From NCBI RefSeq assembly GCF_933775445.1, contig NC_065873.1:28768001-28832000 (forward strand): DNA of 64,000 bases. Direction: 5' to 3'. Under the pieces are notes generated by a model. The model saw only the letters and a list, made by a program, of their open reading frames with translations, was not told where the DNA came from and searched no databases. Each line of letters begins with the position of its first letter. Position 1 is the stretch's first letter. Source of the DNA: Argentina anserina. Lineage: Eukaryota; Streptophyta; Magnoliopsida; Rosales; Rosaceae. Below are positions 50,345 through 62,265 of this stretch, one piece after another. A program made the translations under genes and the position numbers.

Positions 50345-50960
50345 ATTTCGTCGTTGGGTCACAATGAAAGTCACAACATAATTCACACCATAAGTCATAG
50401 TGTGTGACTGATATTGTAACTAGTAGTATGACTATCAATTTTTCCGTCACACTACTCGTCACATTACTTGTGACATTACTCATCACATAATAAATTAGTG
50501 TGACTATCAGTTTACCCATCACACTACATGTCACATAACAATGTTTGTGTGACTGGTGGTGTGACTAGTAGTATGACTAGTAGTGTAGCTAATGAATATT
50601 TGTATGACTAGTGGTGTGGTGTTGTTATTCTTCTTCTTCTTCTCACAACATAATCACATAAATGAGTGTGATATGTAATGTGATAGGTAGTGTGACAATT
50701 AGTATGACAGGTAGTGTGACGCTAAACCTTAAACCATAAACCTTGACTAAAAACACTAAACCCTCTAGGGTTTAGGGTTTAGAGTCTAGGGACCCTAAAC
50801 CATAAACGCTAAACATTGTTCTACTCTGCTTCATTGTGATAGGTAGCGTGACATCAGTTATAGCTGCTTGTGTAAAAGATAGTGTGATAAGTATTATGAC
50901 AGTTAGTGTGACAAGTATTGTGATAGGTAGTGTAATAGGGAATGTGACAGGTTGTGTGAC
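50345..50960. repeat. degenerate GTGTGAC-type array
   Basis: Short phrases built on GTGTGAC, AGTGTGAC and TAGTATGACTAGTAGT recur many times at irregular spacing, with the reverse-complement form (GTCACAC, CATCACAC) dominating the left part. Units are 10-14 bases and diverged. The array is interrupted at about 50710-50830 by CCCTAAA-like DNA. Confidence 0.65.
50759..50812. repeat. telomere-like interstitial repeats, inverted
   Basis: AGGGTTTAGGGTTTAG at 50768-50783 contains two adjacent units of the plant telomere repeat TTTAGGG. It is followed within 15 bases by the opposite orientation (accctaaaccataaac). The run is too short to be a true telomere remnant and is embedded in the GTGTGAC array. 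Confidence 0.6.
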
Positions 50961-51510
50961 ATCCCGAAATAAATGTATAAATAAGTGAAATTATATTAAA
51001 TTTCAAATGATATTGATACAAGTATGCTTATAATGAATGAAATAACTAGAATTAGAGAGCATTGAGCTCTGGTTTCACTGAAATATTTTGGAGTACCACC
51101 ATGGACGGCGGCAACCCCTTACGAGGGTTGCTGCGCCTTGTACAGTGGTCGGTTCGGAGTAGGTATGGTATCAAATGAAATAGAAAAAAACTACGCTCAA
51201 ATTCATCGCCAGACGACAAAGTTATGGCCGAAGTTAGAATAATAAAATGAGAGTAAAAAATGACAAAATAGTCCGGAAAAAATTAATTGTTTTCTAAATT
51301 TGTTTAAACCTCGTTAACTATTTTATAATTTCAGTTAAAATGAGATGATTTTTTTATAATTAGAAAATAAGTGGTGATATTTTTTTAATTTATAATGTGA
51401 AATTGTACTATTTTATAATTTCTCAAAAAATAATTACAGTACAGTTACTTCATAGATCATATGTTTTGGGCTGAATCAAAACAACGTACTAGAGAAAGTG
51501 TGGACATAGA

Positions 51511-51592
51511 ATTGGGCCCAAAATAAATTCGGGTCGATCCTTGGCTTATGCGCGGGTAATTTTAACCCGCCTTGGGGTCAATTAAACCCTAA
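51511..51592 (+). promoter_or_regulatory. site II-like and telo-box motifs upstream of TRM6
   Basis: TGGGCC (in attgggccca, 51511-51520) and AAACCCTAA (51584-51592) lie within 200 bases upstream of the TRM6 ATG. This pair is common in plant promoters of translation and growth genes, where TCP proteins bind site II. Presence of the motifs is seen; a role here is inferred. Confidence 0.5.
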
Positions 51593-51701
51593 TCTCAGTG
51601 GGAGTTGGGGTTTTTGGGCTCTTTATTTACAGCTCCTGTTCAAATCTTCAATTACTTCGTCCTCGTATATCTGAGCGCGCTCGAATCCTAATAAATCGGA
51701 G

Positions 51702-54700
51702 ATGTCTGAAACTTTGGTGCACGGCGACGGTGTTGAAAACCCGAGATTGACATGGGACGGTTGCAGCGTCCTGCTCGACATCAACGACGGCGACCGCTTG
51801 GTTTTCTCGCGGCTATCCGCCGGAGCGTGAGTTCCAACTTCTATTTCACTGTTTTTGACTTGTATATGTTTAGTGTATAATGCAGGGCTTAATGTAGTTA
51901 TTTGGATTACGCAGCAAATTGAAAATTGGGAATAAAAACTGTTCCCTGCAGCCATTGATTGGCTGCCCCTTCGGTTCGTTTTTTCGAGTCGAAAACGGCG
52001 CTGATGGGCCTTATTTGTCCAGATACACTCCCTCCAATGAAGGTTTGATTTACTCTACTTTGTGTTATTGAATTTTTAGTGGCATTGTGTTTATTGTTGA
52101 TTGTGAAATTTTAAATTGATCAGGGAATAGTGTTAAAGAACAAGGAGATTGCCAATCGAAAGACGAGTTGAGAGACAATCGAGCATTGGTTGATAACAAT
52201 AAAGCGCAAAGCCTAACGGGGGACGCCATCGATGAGATGAGACGGTGAGGAGATTTAATTATGTATTGATCCATCACATTTGAACCATAACTGTGGCTTA
52301 TCTTGTTAATGAACTTTTAGCATTGGAGTAAATATGACAGCATCTGTTGTGTGGTCGTGGTGTTTGAATACCTATGTTCATGTTTTGCTAGTTGTGGGAG
52401 AGTAATGCTTATGAGTGCGATCTTATTTGTTGATGCAGACAAGGCGCAACTGGTGATGAAATAGTTGAAGCACTCATTGCCAACAGTGCGACATTTGAGA
52501 AGAAGACAGTGTTCTCACAGGTAATTGAGAGTGTGTGAATACCACATTGGATATATTTGAACTGAGCTAATTTCTTGTTTGTTTCTATCTGCAGGAGAAA
52601 TATAGGCTTAAGAAGCAAAAAAAGTATGCTCCAATTGTACTACTTAGGAGGCCTTTTACTAGAAGGTAATGATAGATTTGAATCATGAGCCATAGCTTGA
52701 ATTTAATGACTTGACAGAACTATCCGATATCTTTCTCGTTGTTTTTTTCTCAGTATATGTGAGGCGTACTTGAAGAAATATCCAGTTAGAATTGGGTAAT
52801 TACCTCTTACTTATGGTTTTCGATGCTTTTTATGCCAACTATTTCATTATTTTTGGAATGCAAGAGAGGATGGTGATAACTATGTATCACTGTTAATAAT
52901 TAGTCAAATGATTCTTTACTCTAGATGCGCTCTGTACATTAGTCATATAGTATTTTAATCTTATATCACTGTTAATAATTAGTCAAATGATTCTTTACTC
53001 TAGATGTGCTCTGTACATTATTCATTTAGTATTTTAATCTTAAATGTTTCCTTCTGATTCAGATTCTTGCGGATGGATACATTATGTCTGCTGCTTTCCA
53101 TGGCTAATGTTTCTGCTAATTCCGATGTCCTTGTAGTCGACATGGTTGGAGGGCTTCTTACTGGTGGTGTGGCAGAGCGTTTAGGAGGTCTGCTATACAA
53201 TCCCTTTGCTTATGTGCCTTTGAGTTGATTAATTGAAGTGAAAATGGGGTGTTGGAAGTAGTGTTACTCGAGCATAATCTGTAAAACCTACATTAAACAA
53301 GTTTTTGGTGTGGCAAGATTTTGTATATGATGTGTCTGTTTGTGTCTTTTTTTTCTTTTTCAGTTGATTAGTATCAGAGCTTAGTGAGAATGCAAATTTC
53401 TTATAGTGTAGTTTGTAGGTTTAACAATTCTTATGTTAACTTATATTTTACCTTTCACAGGTACAGGTTATGTCTGCAATACATATCTTGGGGGCTCACC
53501 TTATCCTATGGATATAGCAAGGATATATAACTTTGGAGAAGAAATTTGCAAGAGGTAGATCTGCCTTCTAGTCACACCATAATAGGAAATGCTTCTACTT
53601 CTCATTGTGAAAACAACTGATTTCTTCAATTAATCTGCTAAAACATCATTGACCCATGTGCACTGTGGTTTATATTAAAGTTATGGGCATAATCATATAA
53701 GGTATGCTTTTTCCAGGATTGTAAGGTCTCCTTTCACTGATCTTTTTTCCTCCACCCAAACTGAAAATCCAAAACTCTCAAGTGAAAATGGGGACTCTTG
53801 TAGCATGGAAATTGAATCACATGTAAGCAGTATTTGATTTTTTTGTTGTTTTTTTTTTGGAGTTTCTTCGTTATGTCTGATACTGACTTTTCCAGGAACA
53901 AGTATCTTCAATGGTTGGCAAGGAAGAAGTTTCTCTTGCCCCTGATAAAATTAAATCAGAACTTATTTCTGACACTACCAGTTTTGTAGAAAGAAAACTG
54001 AGCAAGTCTGCTAAACTAGGAGAAAAGGCACCACATGAAATCATCAGCTTGTGGAAAGAGAATGGCTTCTCTAGGTAACTAATGTGTTGCGTACTCAGTT
54101 TACCATTGAAAAGTTGAATTTGGTTGATACTTGATAGTTAGTCCATATTTTTTATGCAGTTTAATTATAGCAGCACCAGAGCTGGATACGTGGGGTTTAG
54201 TTAAAGAGATATTGCCACTCCTGACAAATTCTGCTCCTTTTGCCATTTATCACCAGTATCTTCAGGTAACTATAACTAAATAATGACTTCTATAGACACA
54301 CACACACACACAGCTTTACTGACTGTCTGAGCAGGCGTTCTGAATGTTGTACACTATACAACATGTTAGATATATGGTTGCTTGGCTAGGTTTCACTGAT
54401 TGATAGAATATTAAGTTAAAACTGGTGTACTGTTAAAATGTAGCCGCTCGCAACATGCATGCACAATCTACAAGTGGAAAAAATGGCAGTTGGCTTGCAA
54501 ATTTCCGAACCTTGGTTACGTGAATATCAGGTTTGTTTAGCCGCTGTTTATTTTTATTTTTATTATAAATACTTGATGGATCTGACCTCCAATTCGTGGC
54601 AGTCTGAACTCTGATTACCCACTCTTTTAGAATTATAAAAAGACTGACTCTGATTTTCTTTCAAATGACAATATATGCAGGTACTTCCATCAAGAACTCA

Positions 54701-54770
54701 TCCATGTATGCAGATGAATGGATTTGGTGGGTACATTCTCAGCGGAACCAAGATATGTACCAACAACTGA
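51702..54770 (+). CDS. TRM6: tRNA m1A58 methyltransferase non-catalytic subunit TRM6
   Basis: Thirteen exons (51702-51826, 51915-52042, 52124-52244, 52439-52520, 52595-52665, 52754-52795, 53063-53187, 53461-53554, 53717-53822, 53896-54074, 54160-54265, 54444-54530, 54681-54770) give 451 residues in frame. TRM6 (yeast Gcd10) pairs with the catalytic subunit TRM61 to make N1-methyladenosine 58 in tRNA, acting mainly in tRNA binding. Seen: N-terminal WDGCSVLLDINDGDRLVF, the conserved EKYRLKKQKKYAPIVLLRRP, VLVVDMVGGLLTGGVAERLG and the C-terminal RTHPCMQMNGFGGYILSG. The S-adenosylmethionine motif of TRM61 is not expected in this subunit. Intron 6 contains a 79-bp tandem duplication. The gene looks intact. 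Confidence 0.93.
52885..53042 (+). repeat. 79-bp tandem duplication in TRM6 intron 6
   Basis: Positions 52885-52963 and 52964-53042 are adjacent near-identical copies differing at only a few bases (for example gatgcgc versus gatgtgc). The second copy ends 20 bases before the exon-7 acceptor. Confidence 0.9.
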
Positions 54771-55278
54771 TTGATTCTTTACAAGAAAGCAGACAAGAGA
54801 ATGGAAGTATTACGCCAATGAGCAAAGTAGAAAGAAGCCCTTGACACCATTAGCCGCGCCACTCACAAATCCACCAGCTTCCATTTGTACACTAGTATTC
54901 CATTTCCATTTCATACTGTAAACCTGCAAGTGCTGCAATTCTTTTTCCCCTGCAGGGTTTGCGTACTGGTGTCTGGTCTATATGTATTTCTTATAAGCAG
55001 TCCCTTTGGCCTAAAACAAGTAATAACTGTGATTGTGAACTTAGTTATATTTTGCCCTGTAAGAACATTACCGGCCTCTATGTTTTACTAATGAGAGGAC
55101 CCGAGTTTTTCAAATCTGAAGCGTAAGATATGCTCCTTCCTCTCTGAGGTCTCAACAAAAGGATTCATAACATTGGGCCCCAATGAAACAAAACTATATA
55201 AAGCCCGAGCCCAAGGAGAAAACGACGGCCCAGCCCAGTAAGGAGACAACACGGAGATTCGAACCGACCGCCCTACAC

Positions 55279-55286
55279 TTTCCCGC
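55279..55286 (+). promoter_or_regulatory. E2F consensus site upstream of the E2F gene
   Basis: TTTCCCGC is the canonical plant E2F binding sequence and lies 276 bases before the E2F start codon. It suggests self- or cross-regulation within the E2F family. An 8-base match alone can occur by chance. Confidence 0.5.
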
Positions 55287-55462
55287 TGCTACGTCACCTC
55301 CGCCTATCACTCTCGATTTTGATACGATTCTCACTCCCTCTTTCTTTTCTTTATTTTTTTTAATTTCCTCGGAATCCCCATAATAACAGTAAAGCACGCA
55401 GAAAATTCAGTAATTAATTACCCAAACAATTTTTCCCTCCACACTCAAAAAAAAACCTACCC

Positions 55463-55551
55463 TTCTCTCTCTCTCTCTCTGGCTCTCTCTCACTCTCATT
55501 CCCTCTTCTTCCCCTCACACATTTTGTGCGTCTCTCTCTCTCTCTCTCTCT
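55463..55551 (+). repeat. two CT-rich runs in the E2F leader
   Basis: CT repeats at about 55463-55480 and 55531-55551 lie just before the ATG at 55562, so they are almost certainly in the 5' leader. Confidence 0.8.
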
Positions 55552-55561
55552 AGACTCAGAT

Positions 55562-58500
55562 ATGGAGGATCCGAGTCGCCTACCTCGCCCGGCTCAATTC
55601 CAGTACCGTCTTCTTCATCCTCACTCGCTCCCCTCTCCCGCCTCTTCTTCTCTTCCGTCCAATCCCCGCCGCGTTCGCCACTTCACTCCGCCGCCGGACG
55701 GCCGAGACTCCAAGCCTCCTGGCCTCTCCGATAAGGCTCTCAGCTCACGCGCCGACGCCTACGCCGCTTTTGCTAAGCTTGAGGTCTGGCTCGGTTCTCT
55801 TCTTCAACTTCCAACTCTTCCACCGCCTTATCTTGATTTCGTTTTATTTTAATTTATTTTTTTTGGATTTATTCGATTTGTTAGGTTTTGGTTCAAATCC
55901 GTAGAGGTCTTGATGCTTCTCTGGTGTTGAGAATTTGTTTGGTGATTCGATTTGGCTTTGTGCTTGGTTTTTAAGATGTTCAATTCGTGATCCTTTAGCT
56001 GTAATTTGTGCTAGTGTTTAGTGACTGTGAAGGATCTATTGCCGTATCGAAAATCGGAGCAGGTTATTACATGAGATCAGTGATTTGAGCTAGTGAATTT
56101 CACTGCAATCATACATAATGCAAAGTTGAATGTAATTTTATGTCTCTAGAATAATAGTGTCGGCTGTTAGCTACATTATACTAGCATTACAGGAGGCAGG
56201 TTCGATTTACGTTGGGTATCAGTTATTTGCTTACGCTTTCTGTCATTTATGACACTGCGGGTGCGATTTTGATTGATTCTTGGTGGTTCAGTTGTATATC
56301 TGATTTGTCTGTATGGTAGTTGCATGAATAATTTCCTTAATTTGATATCGAGGAAGGTTGTAGTGTCTAGATAGTAGGAACTTCTTCAATTGTAGTTTTA
56401 GTATGTTCTATTCCTTTTGCAAGTCTCTTATGTGTGAAAACTGATTACTGCAGTTAGGGAAGGTCAAACAAGAACCGGATAACTGTGAGGCCCAGACTAG
56501 TGGGCAGGCAGTTGCTGCTGATCAAAAGCAAGTACTTAATGATCCTGTATCCACTATAGCAAGGTCCTGCGGAGGGGTACATCCGATCAGTAAATCAAAG
56601 GTTGCGAAGCTTATCAAATCTGAGAGTATAAATGTGGACTCTAAAAATGGCTTGACTCCAGCTACTTCTTGCCGTTTTGACAGTTCTTTAGGTAAGTGGA
56701 TATTAAGATAGGTTCTCTACCTTATGTGACTCCACATTAGAGCACTCCACTACAGAATCTTATAGGTTATGCATTGAGTATTGGGAACTTTGGTGGAGGT
56801 AAATATGGAGTGTATTTGTTGTTTGCAGGCTTGTTAACCAAGAAATTCATCAGATTACTTCAGGATACCAAAGATAGAACTCTTGATTTAAACAAAGCAG
56901 CAACGGTGTTGGAGGTATATCAAATGTTGTTGATATCAAACCCCTATTGAGAGTTTAAAGTGCCAATGCTCTTATGTCTAAAATCTAACTTATTGTACGT
57001 TCTTGTATTCATTCAATATTGTTACAGGTTCAAAAGAGGAGGATATATGATATTACAAATGTTCTTGAAGGAATAGATTTGTTAGTAAAAGTCTCAAAGA
57101 ACCACGTCCGTTGGAAGTAATTATGTCAACCTTCTCTTTTCTTTCAATGACTTGCAATTTATCAGTTTACATGACTAGTTCACCTTAATGAGCAGGGGCC
57201 ATGACGCACCAGGGGCAATAGATGATCAAGTTTTTAGATTAAAGGTACATGAAAATTTCTAGTCTCTGTAATTTCATACATATCTTGTCACATTGTGCAC
57301 GTGTATGCCAACTTGGAAAGACAATGTTGAAAACAGTACTGAAATTGGTCTTGCGATGGCAAGATGCTCCGAATATGGCGTAGACTGACTTCCGGTGTTG
57401 GAAAATATAATTGAGTCATAATGGACACAAGGTGCATTATCCCTTGTTATCTTCAGTGTTGAAAAATCTGTTTGGGGATGGGGATTTCATATGAAATAAT
57501 TGAAGAAAGTATCAGTATCTCACTGATGCTCCGAACCGTTGTATGAGTACTTGAGTAGTTTTTGTCGAGTAAATAAGCAATTTCAAAGATGAACTGAGGT
57601 TTTCGGACCAGTTTTGAGTGGTGTGATATCATAATCCATGATTTAATACATTTTCAGCTTTCTGTTTGTTAAGCTAAAAGTAGTTGTTAATATCTCTAAC
57701 CATGCAGAATATTTGGTTTCTTTCAGGATGAGGTTGAATCGTTAAGTGCTGAGGAATGCAGGCTTAATGACGCTATAAGGTTCACCAATTTAGAATTTAC
57801 AGTTAGTAATTGAGATGCTGTATATTCCTTTTGTGTTCAGCTCTCATAGTCTGTTGATTTTTTAGGAAAAGACGAGAGCTTATAAGGACTGTGAAGGAAG
57901 ATAGGAACAATCAAAAGTATGTCCTAAGATCACTTATTTTATCTTCTGCATCTATGATGGTCTTTCTTTTTCTTATTTTTTTGCGTATATTTTATAATCT
58001 GCTAACAACAACTTTTCAGGTACCTGTATTTGAAGGAGGGAGATATCTTGAGCCTTCCCTGCTTCCAGGTTATTATGAATTTGCATTTTCTTGTCATCTG
58101 AAACTTTCATTAAATTAAAGCTCACTGTTATATGATTGATGTTTTGACAGAATCAAACTCTTATTGCAATAAAAGCTCCTCATGCTAGTACTATTGAAGT
58201 TCCTGATCCTGATGAGGTGGGTAATGTGGGTGAATATGGTTTGGGAATTTGCAAAATAGCATTAATATGTGATAATTTTTTACTTGATCAGGATATTGAT
58301 TATCCCCAAGGACAGTACAGAATGACCGTTAGAAGTGCCACAGGACAGATAGATTGTTACCTCCTAAGGTTTGCTCCTTATTCTTTACATTTCATGCTCT
58401 CTGTAGAGATGTCGATGTAAATATTTATCTGTAGACTTTTCTTTTGGATATTTTGTTGAGTAACACCTTTATGCTTAATAATTTTAGTGATTACCAAGGG

Positions 58501-58937
58501 CAACAAGAAGGCATTACCTTTAAGCAAGAAAACTCAACAGGGTCATCTCTTTGTGATAACACTGGCTATTGCAGCATGGATATGTCACCAGAAGTTCACA
58601 GCTCACAAGACGCAGATCCATCTTCTGGGATGCAGAAAATTGTTCTTTCACACTTAGACGTTAGTTCTTGATCGCTCATGTAGCTCTACAAGAGGGTTTT
58701 CAGTCATTAATACTCTTACTCTGGTCATTGCTTAACCTCACAATGTTACTTCTGTTTGCAGGTGAACAATGACTATTGGTTTAGATCAGAACAACCAGAA
58801 GTAAGCCTTACAGATCTCTGGGGTAAGCAATATTTCTCTAAAGCCCTTGTTACTACTATTGTCCTCCATTTATAATTGGAATGCTCATGTGGTAAGAGAC
58901 TCAACATTTCTTGTTCACACTTGCAGCAAGTAATTAA
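55562..58937 (+). CDS. E2F transcription factor (cell-cycle regulator)
   Basis: Thirteen exons (55562-55783, 56454-56691, 56829-56914, 57028-57116, 57196-57244, 57727-57779, 57866-57916, 58020-58068, 58151-58216, 58292-58368, 58488-58659, 58762-58822, 58927-58937) give 407 residues in frame. The winged-helix DNA-binding domain spans about 154-214 ([13 protein letters not shown], then [18 protein letters not shown]). A leucine-rich dimerisation coil follows (about 229-265), then the marked box ([20 protein letters not shown]). The C-terminus [20 protein letters not shown] is the acidic-aromatic retinoblastoma-binding type. Typical E2Fs bind TTTCCCGC sites with a DP partner to control S-phase genes. 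It is a classical E2F (E2FA/B/C group), not a DEL type, which has two DNA-binding domains. The N-terminus is Pro/Ser-rich. The exact clade is not assigned. Confidence 0.93.
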
Positions 58938-60007
58938 ACAACCTCCTTGTAGACAATTCTGTGAAGAGTCCTGCAGGGTTTGGGTTTGGCTGTAACCTAA
59001 TTGTAGATAGGTACAAGGCTGTTGATTCTTCCAGATGACATGAAGGACAGCTCTATTTCGTGTTCCAGATGCAAATCGTGTATCAAGTTCTTTTTGTTTT
59101 TTTACTAACATTCCATAGTTACACCCGAAAGGTCAGAAAGATTCACGGCGAGGAAGCTAGTGTTTCTTCCATGGCTGCTCAAGCCACTCAAAGCATGTAT
59201 ACCAGTTTCAATCAAATAAAGAGTTGACGTTATTTTCAGGGAAATAATGCCATTTTTGGCAATTTTAGGCTATCAGTATTCCAACTACCTGCCTAACTAT
59301 TATTTAAACTGATAGTGTAGATTGTAGAACATACACAACTAGCTAGTAGCAAAAGTTTAATAAGCTGTAACTGAAATTTTATTATTTCAACGAGGATAAT
59401 CAATGTTGATGCATAATTTCACCTAATTTTTTGTTAAATTTTTGGTTGTGACACCTAATTTCTTATCCACACTAAATTTTACTGTTGTATCTATGCTCAT
59501 TATAACGGTAGGTAACTAGGTTTTGCTGAAACCAATATTGAATCAACGGCCTAGTTAGCTTACCTATTAATTATCTGCCTGCAGCACCCAACATTTTTCA
59601 AATTAAGGAAAACTTTCTTCAACCTTTGTCGACGATAGTTCGTATGTATAGCGTAAGCAACAAAATTGGATAGCTATCCGAGTACAAAGTATTCATGACA
59701 TTGCTCTAAAGTTTGAGATTCACCTTCATAATTTCATATTAACGACTCGGTATCAACACTCACTAATGTATGAGATGCAACTCCACTACGTTTTTTCAGT
59801 GTTGTATCAGTTATTCAGCTCCCAATAAAAGAACCTTTGATCTGCTAAATGACGTTCAATTAATGAAACGAATGGAACTGAAACTAGTGGACACCACAAA
59901 TTTACATCAGTGTCTTGTGTCTACATCAACAGTTTAATGAGCAACGTTTATCGGACTACTGTGTCTAGCTAGCTTTCAAGCAGAATTATTTCAAAAGACA
60001 GATTGCT
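58938..60007. other. convergent spacer
   Basis: This is the 3' flank of the E2F gene (+) and the HVA22-like gene (-). It is AT-rich, with no other feature visible. Confidence 0.4.
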
Positions 60008-61531
60008 TCAACGGATTGATGCAGCTGCAGAACGGGTTTTCCTTAATGATGATCGTGTTTGCCGAATGGGACCTTCCATTAGTGTATCTTTTGGGGGCGG
60101 AATTGTACTTTCAGGTACTGCAGTGGATGCCACTGCATCAATCTGCATTGCCTCCACCTCTTCAGTTGGTTTAGATTGGCTAAATGATTCAGGTGCAGCT
60201 GGTGCTTTCTGAGTATCGAAACCTGCTGCTTGAGAAGCAGCTTTAGGCTTTGGTACAGCGGCCAACGCTTCTGCTATCTCTCTTTGGTCCTTACTAGAAG
60301 TTGTACTGGAAGTGGGAGATGGTGGTTCTTCAGGTTGGGATTGCGGCGCTGTAGCTGGTTGGCAATTTGGAGATGGGGCAGGCTGGCGGGCAGCAGGGGC
60401 TTGGCGACCTCTAGCACCTGGTTGTGGCTGCAATTTAACAGGAGCATTAGAAGAGGCTCAAAACAACTTAAATTTGAAGTTACATGATATGAATGCTTAC
60501 AGAATTATAAAGGATCAGATGACACACACATGTAGTATATGAAGGGTATATAAAAAAAATGATACCATGGCTCCCAAGGCATAAAGCATTTGCAATCAAA
60601 TGGCATAACTACTTGAAAAATAACCATATAACATCTACTTGAAACAGTTGTGTATTGGACTCTGGACAAAGGTGACTACAGTCTGACAAACCTGAGCAGG
60701 GCGAGGCCTTGGTGTTGATTGAGCAGCAACATACTGCAAAACGTCAAATACTCTTGTCTGACCATAGCTTGCAGCTCTTTGCCAGTATAAAATAGCAACA
60801 TCACCAGCCCTAGTTCTTAGTTCCAGCAAATTCCTATCAATATCGTTCTCATGCTTTGCGAGATATGGTCTAAAGAAGGAATCATACACATAAGTTGTTC
60901 CCTATAACATGCAATAGCTGTCAGTACACTATAAATGAGTTTACTCATAATATTACAAACAAACAATAAGTAAGCAGATAGTAATTCCACACCATAAGGG
61001 ATCCTATACCTTTGTTTTAGGAAACCACAGATATATGATGAAGAGCAACTTAGCTTCACTATACATCGGAACCCTTCAAGAAAAAAGAACACCTAGAATG
61101 AGACAATGTACAGGCACACTAAATCATATCTGATTTTACTCGAACACAAATTTCTCACCATGACACGAAAGCATCACCAACTCTCTCACATACTGTCATA
61201 ACAGCCACCAAAATCCTGCAACCCAAGAAAAAAAAGATCAGAAGAAGGATTCATTAGAAACCGTCAAAGACTTTTTCTGATACAAGTAGTTGTGATTATA
61301 TAACTACCAATACTGGCACCAAAAGCGAAGTTGCTCGATCTCTGGCTTGTTCTTTTCCACAGTTTTGTAGCATTCATAGGCAGGATAAGCATAACCAAGG
61401 ATCATCCTACAAATATTTCAATAAGCGGCATTGAACTCTGAATATAATCATATGTACATTTAAAGAAATAAGAACAGGGAAGGTGATTTGATGACATACA
61501 CAAGTCCTCTGGTAAGAAATGAACCTATCAT
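60008..61531 (-). CDS. HVA22-like protein with long Pro/Ala-rich tail
   Basis: Minus-strand exons 61500-61531, 61308-61406, 61159-61215, 61010-61073, 60692-60901 and 60008-60427 join in frame into 293 residues. The N-terminal half is the TB2/DP1/HVA22 domain: GYAYPAYECYKTVEKNKPEI, LRFWCQYWILVAVMTVCE, SEAKLLFIIYLWFPKTKGTT and VYDSFFRPYLAKHENDID. These proteins form hairpins in ER membranes and shape ER tubules, and the plant founder is ABA-induced. From about residue 150 the chain is Pro, Ala, Gln and Ser-rich, ending in a basic segment (RSSLRKTRSAAASIR). The long tail places it with the larger HVA22-like i/j-type members, not short HVA22a-e. Confidence 0.9.
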
Positions 61532-61540
61532 CTTGTATAC

Positions 61541-62265
61541 CTAACCATAGAAAAAGAAAAAGAAAATAAGTCAGTTAGCCACCCAGTCAAATCAACGATA
61601 TGGAAAAAGTAACAATACAAAAGAACAAAACAGCTCACGTCCATACCAAGCAACTGCAAAATTTTATTCCTATATTCTTAGAAAATTTAACACATGCTCC
61701 TCAAAATTAGTAGCACAGATACAAAAAGATAACATCAACCAACACCTAACAAAACTAATACAAGATAAAATCACAATACACAAGATTCATCAAACCAGAA
61801 TCGACTTCCTAAACAAAAACAGAAGAAATCAAACACTCTCCGGTTCTCCGATTCATAAATCATAGAATGTTGGTTTCCTATACACTCAGCTAAGCTCAGT
61901 TCATCAAATTAGCTTCACTAATTGGATAAATGAAGATGAAAACAGCATAAACCCCTTGAAAATCAAACTCATTCCCTCGATTTGCCTCGAAACTTCTCCC
62001 TTTCTGATCAAGCAACACAGGTTAACACCAGATTCATCATAAAACAACCGAAACCACTCAAGTTCGTGAACAATGCCCTAGAAAAATTTCAACCAACATT
62101 CATTGCGACTCTTACAATTTTGAATAACAAAAACTCACGAATCAAACAACCTGATGCAGATAGCGAATCTCAGCTTGAATCGAAGAACTACTATATAAGA
62201 AAAACTGAAAATCGTAATCGAAATAGTTCAAAGTATGAGAGAGTGAGTGAGAAGCCGACGAGTAC
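61541..62265 (-). other. probable 5'-leader intron of the HVA22-like gene
   Basis: On the minus strand a good donor (GATAG|GTACTC, at 62265) and an acceptor (GGTTAG|GTATAC, at 61541) lie upstream of the start codon, whose first base is at 61531. They would remove 725 bases, leaving only nine leader bases before the ATG in that exon. This is inferred from splice-site sequence only. Confidence 0.55.

Larger units (their letters stand above)
47966..51583. other. repeat-rich spacer
   Basis: This includes an AT microsatellite (about 47976-47996), a poly-C run (48669-48682), a GC-rich patch at about 49610-50200 with open frames but no ATG start, a degenerate GTGTGAC array and telomere-like repeats (50340-50960). 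It looks like transposon-derived DNA, but I could not define ends. A phrase near aattacggtacagttac (49423) recurs as aattacagtacagttac (51433) in the same direction. Confidence 0.4.
54771..55561. other. spacer and promoter of the E2F gene
   Basis: This holds the 3' flank of TRM6 and the E2F upstream region. The latter has several GGCCCA-type motifs (55172-55240), an E2F consensus (55279-55286) and two CT runs. Confidence 0.5.

Noticed and set aside
49423..51450. A pair of similar 17-base phrases as possible LTRs
   Set aside because: The similarity does not extend beyond the phrase, and no primer-binding site or polyprotein lies between them.
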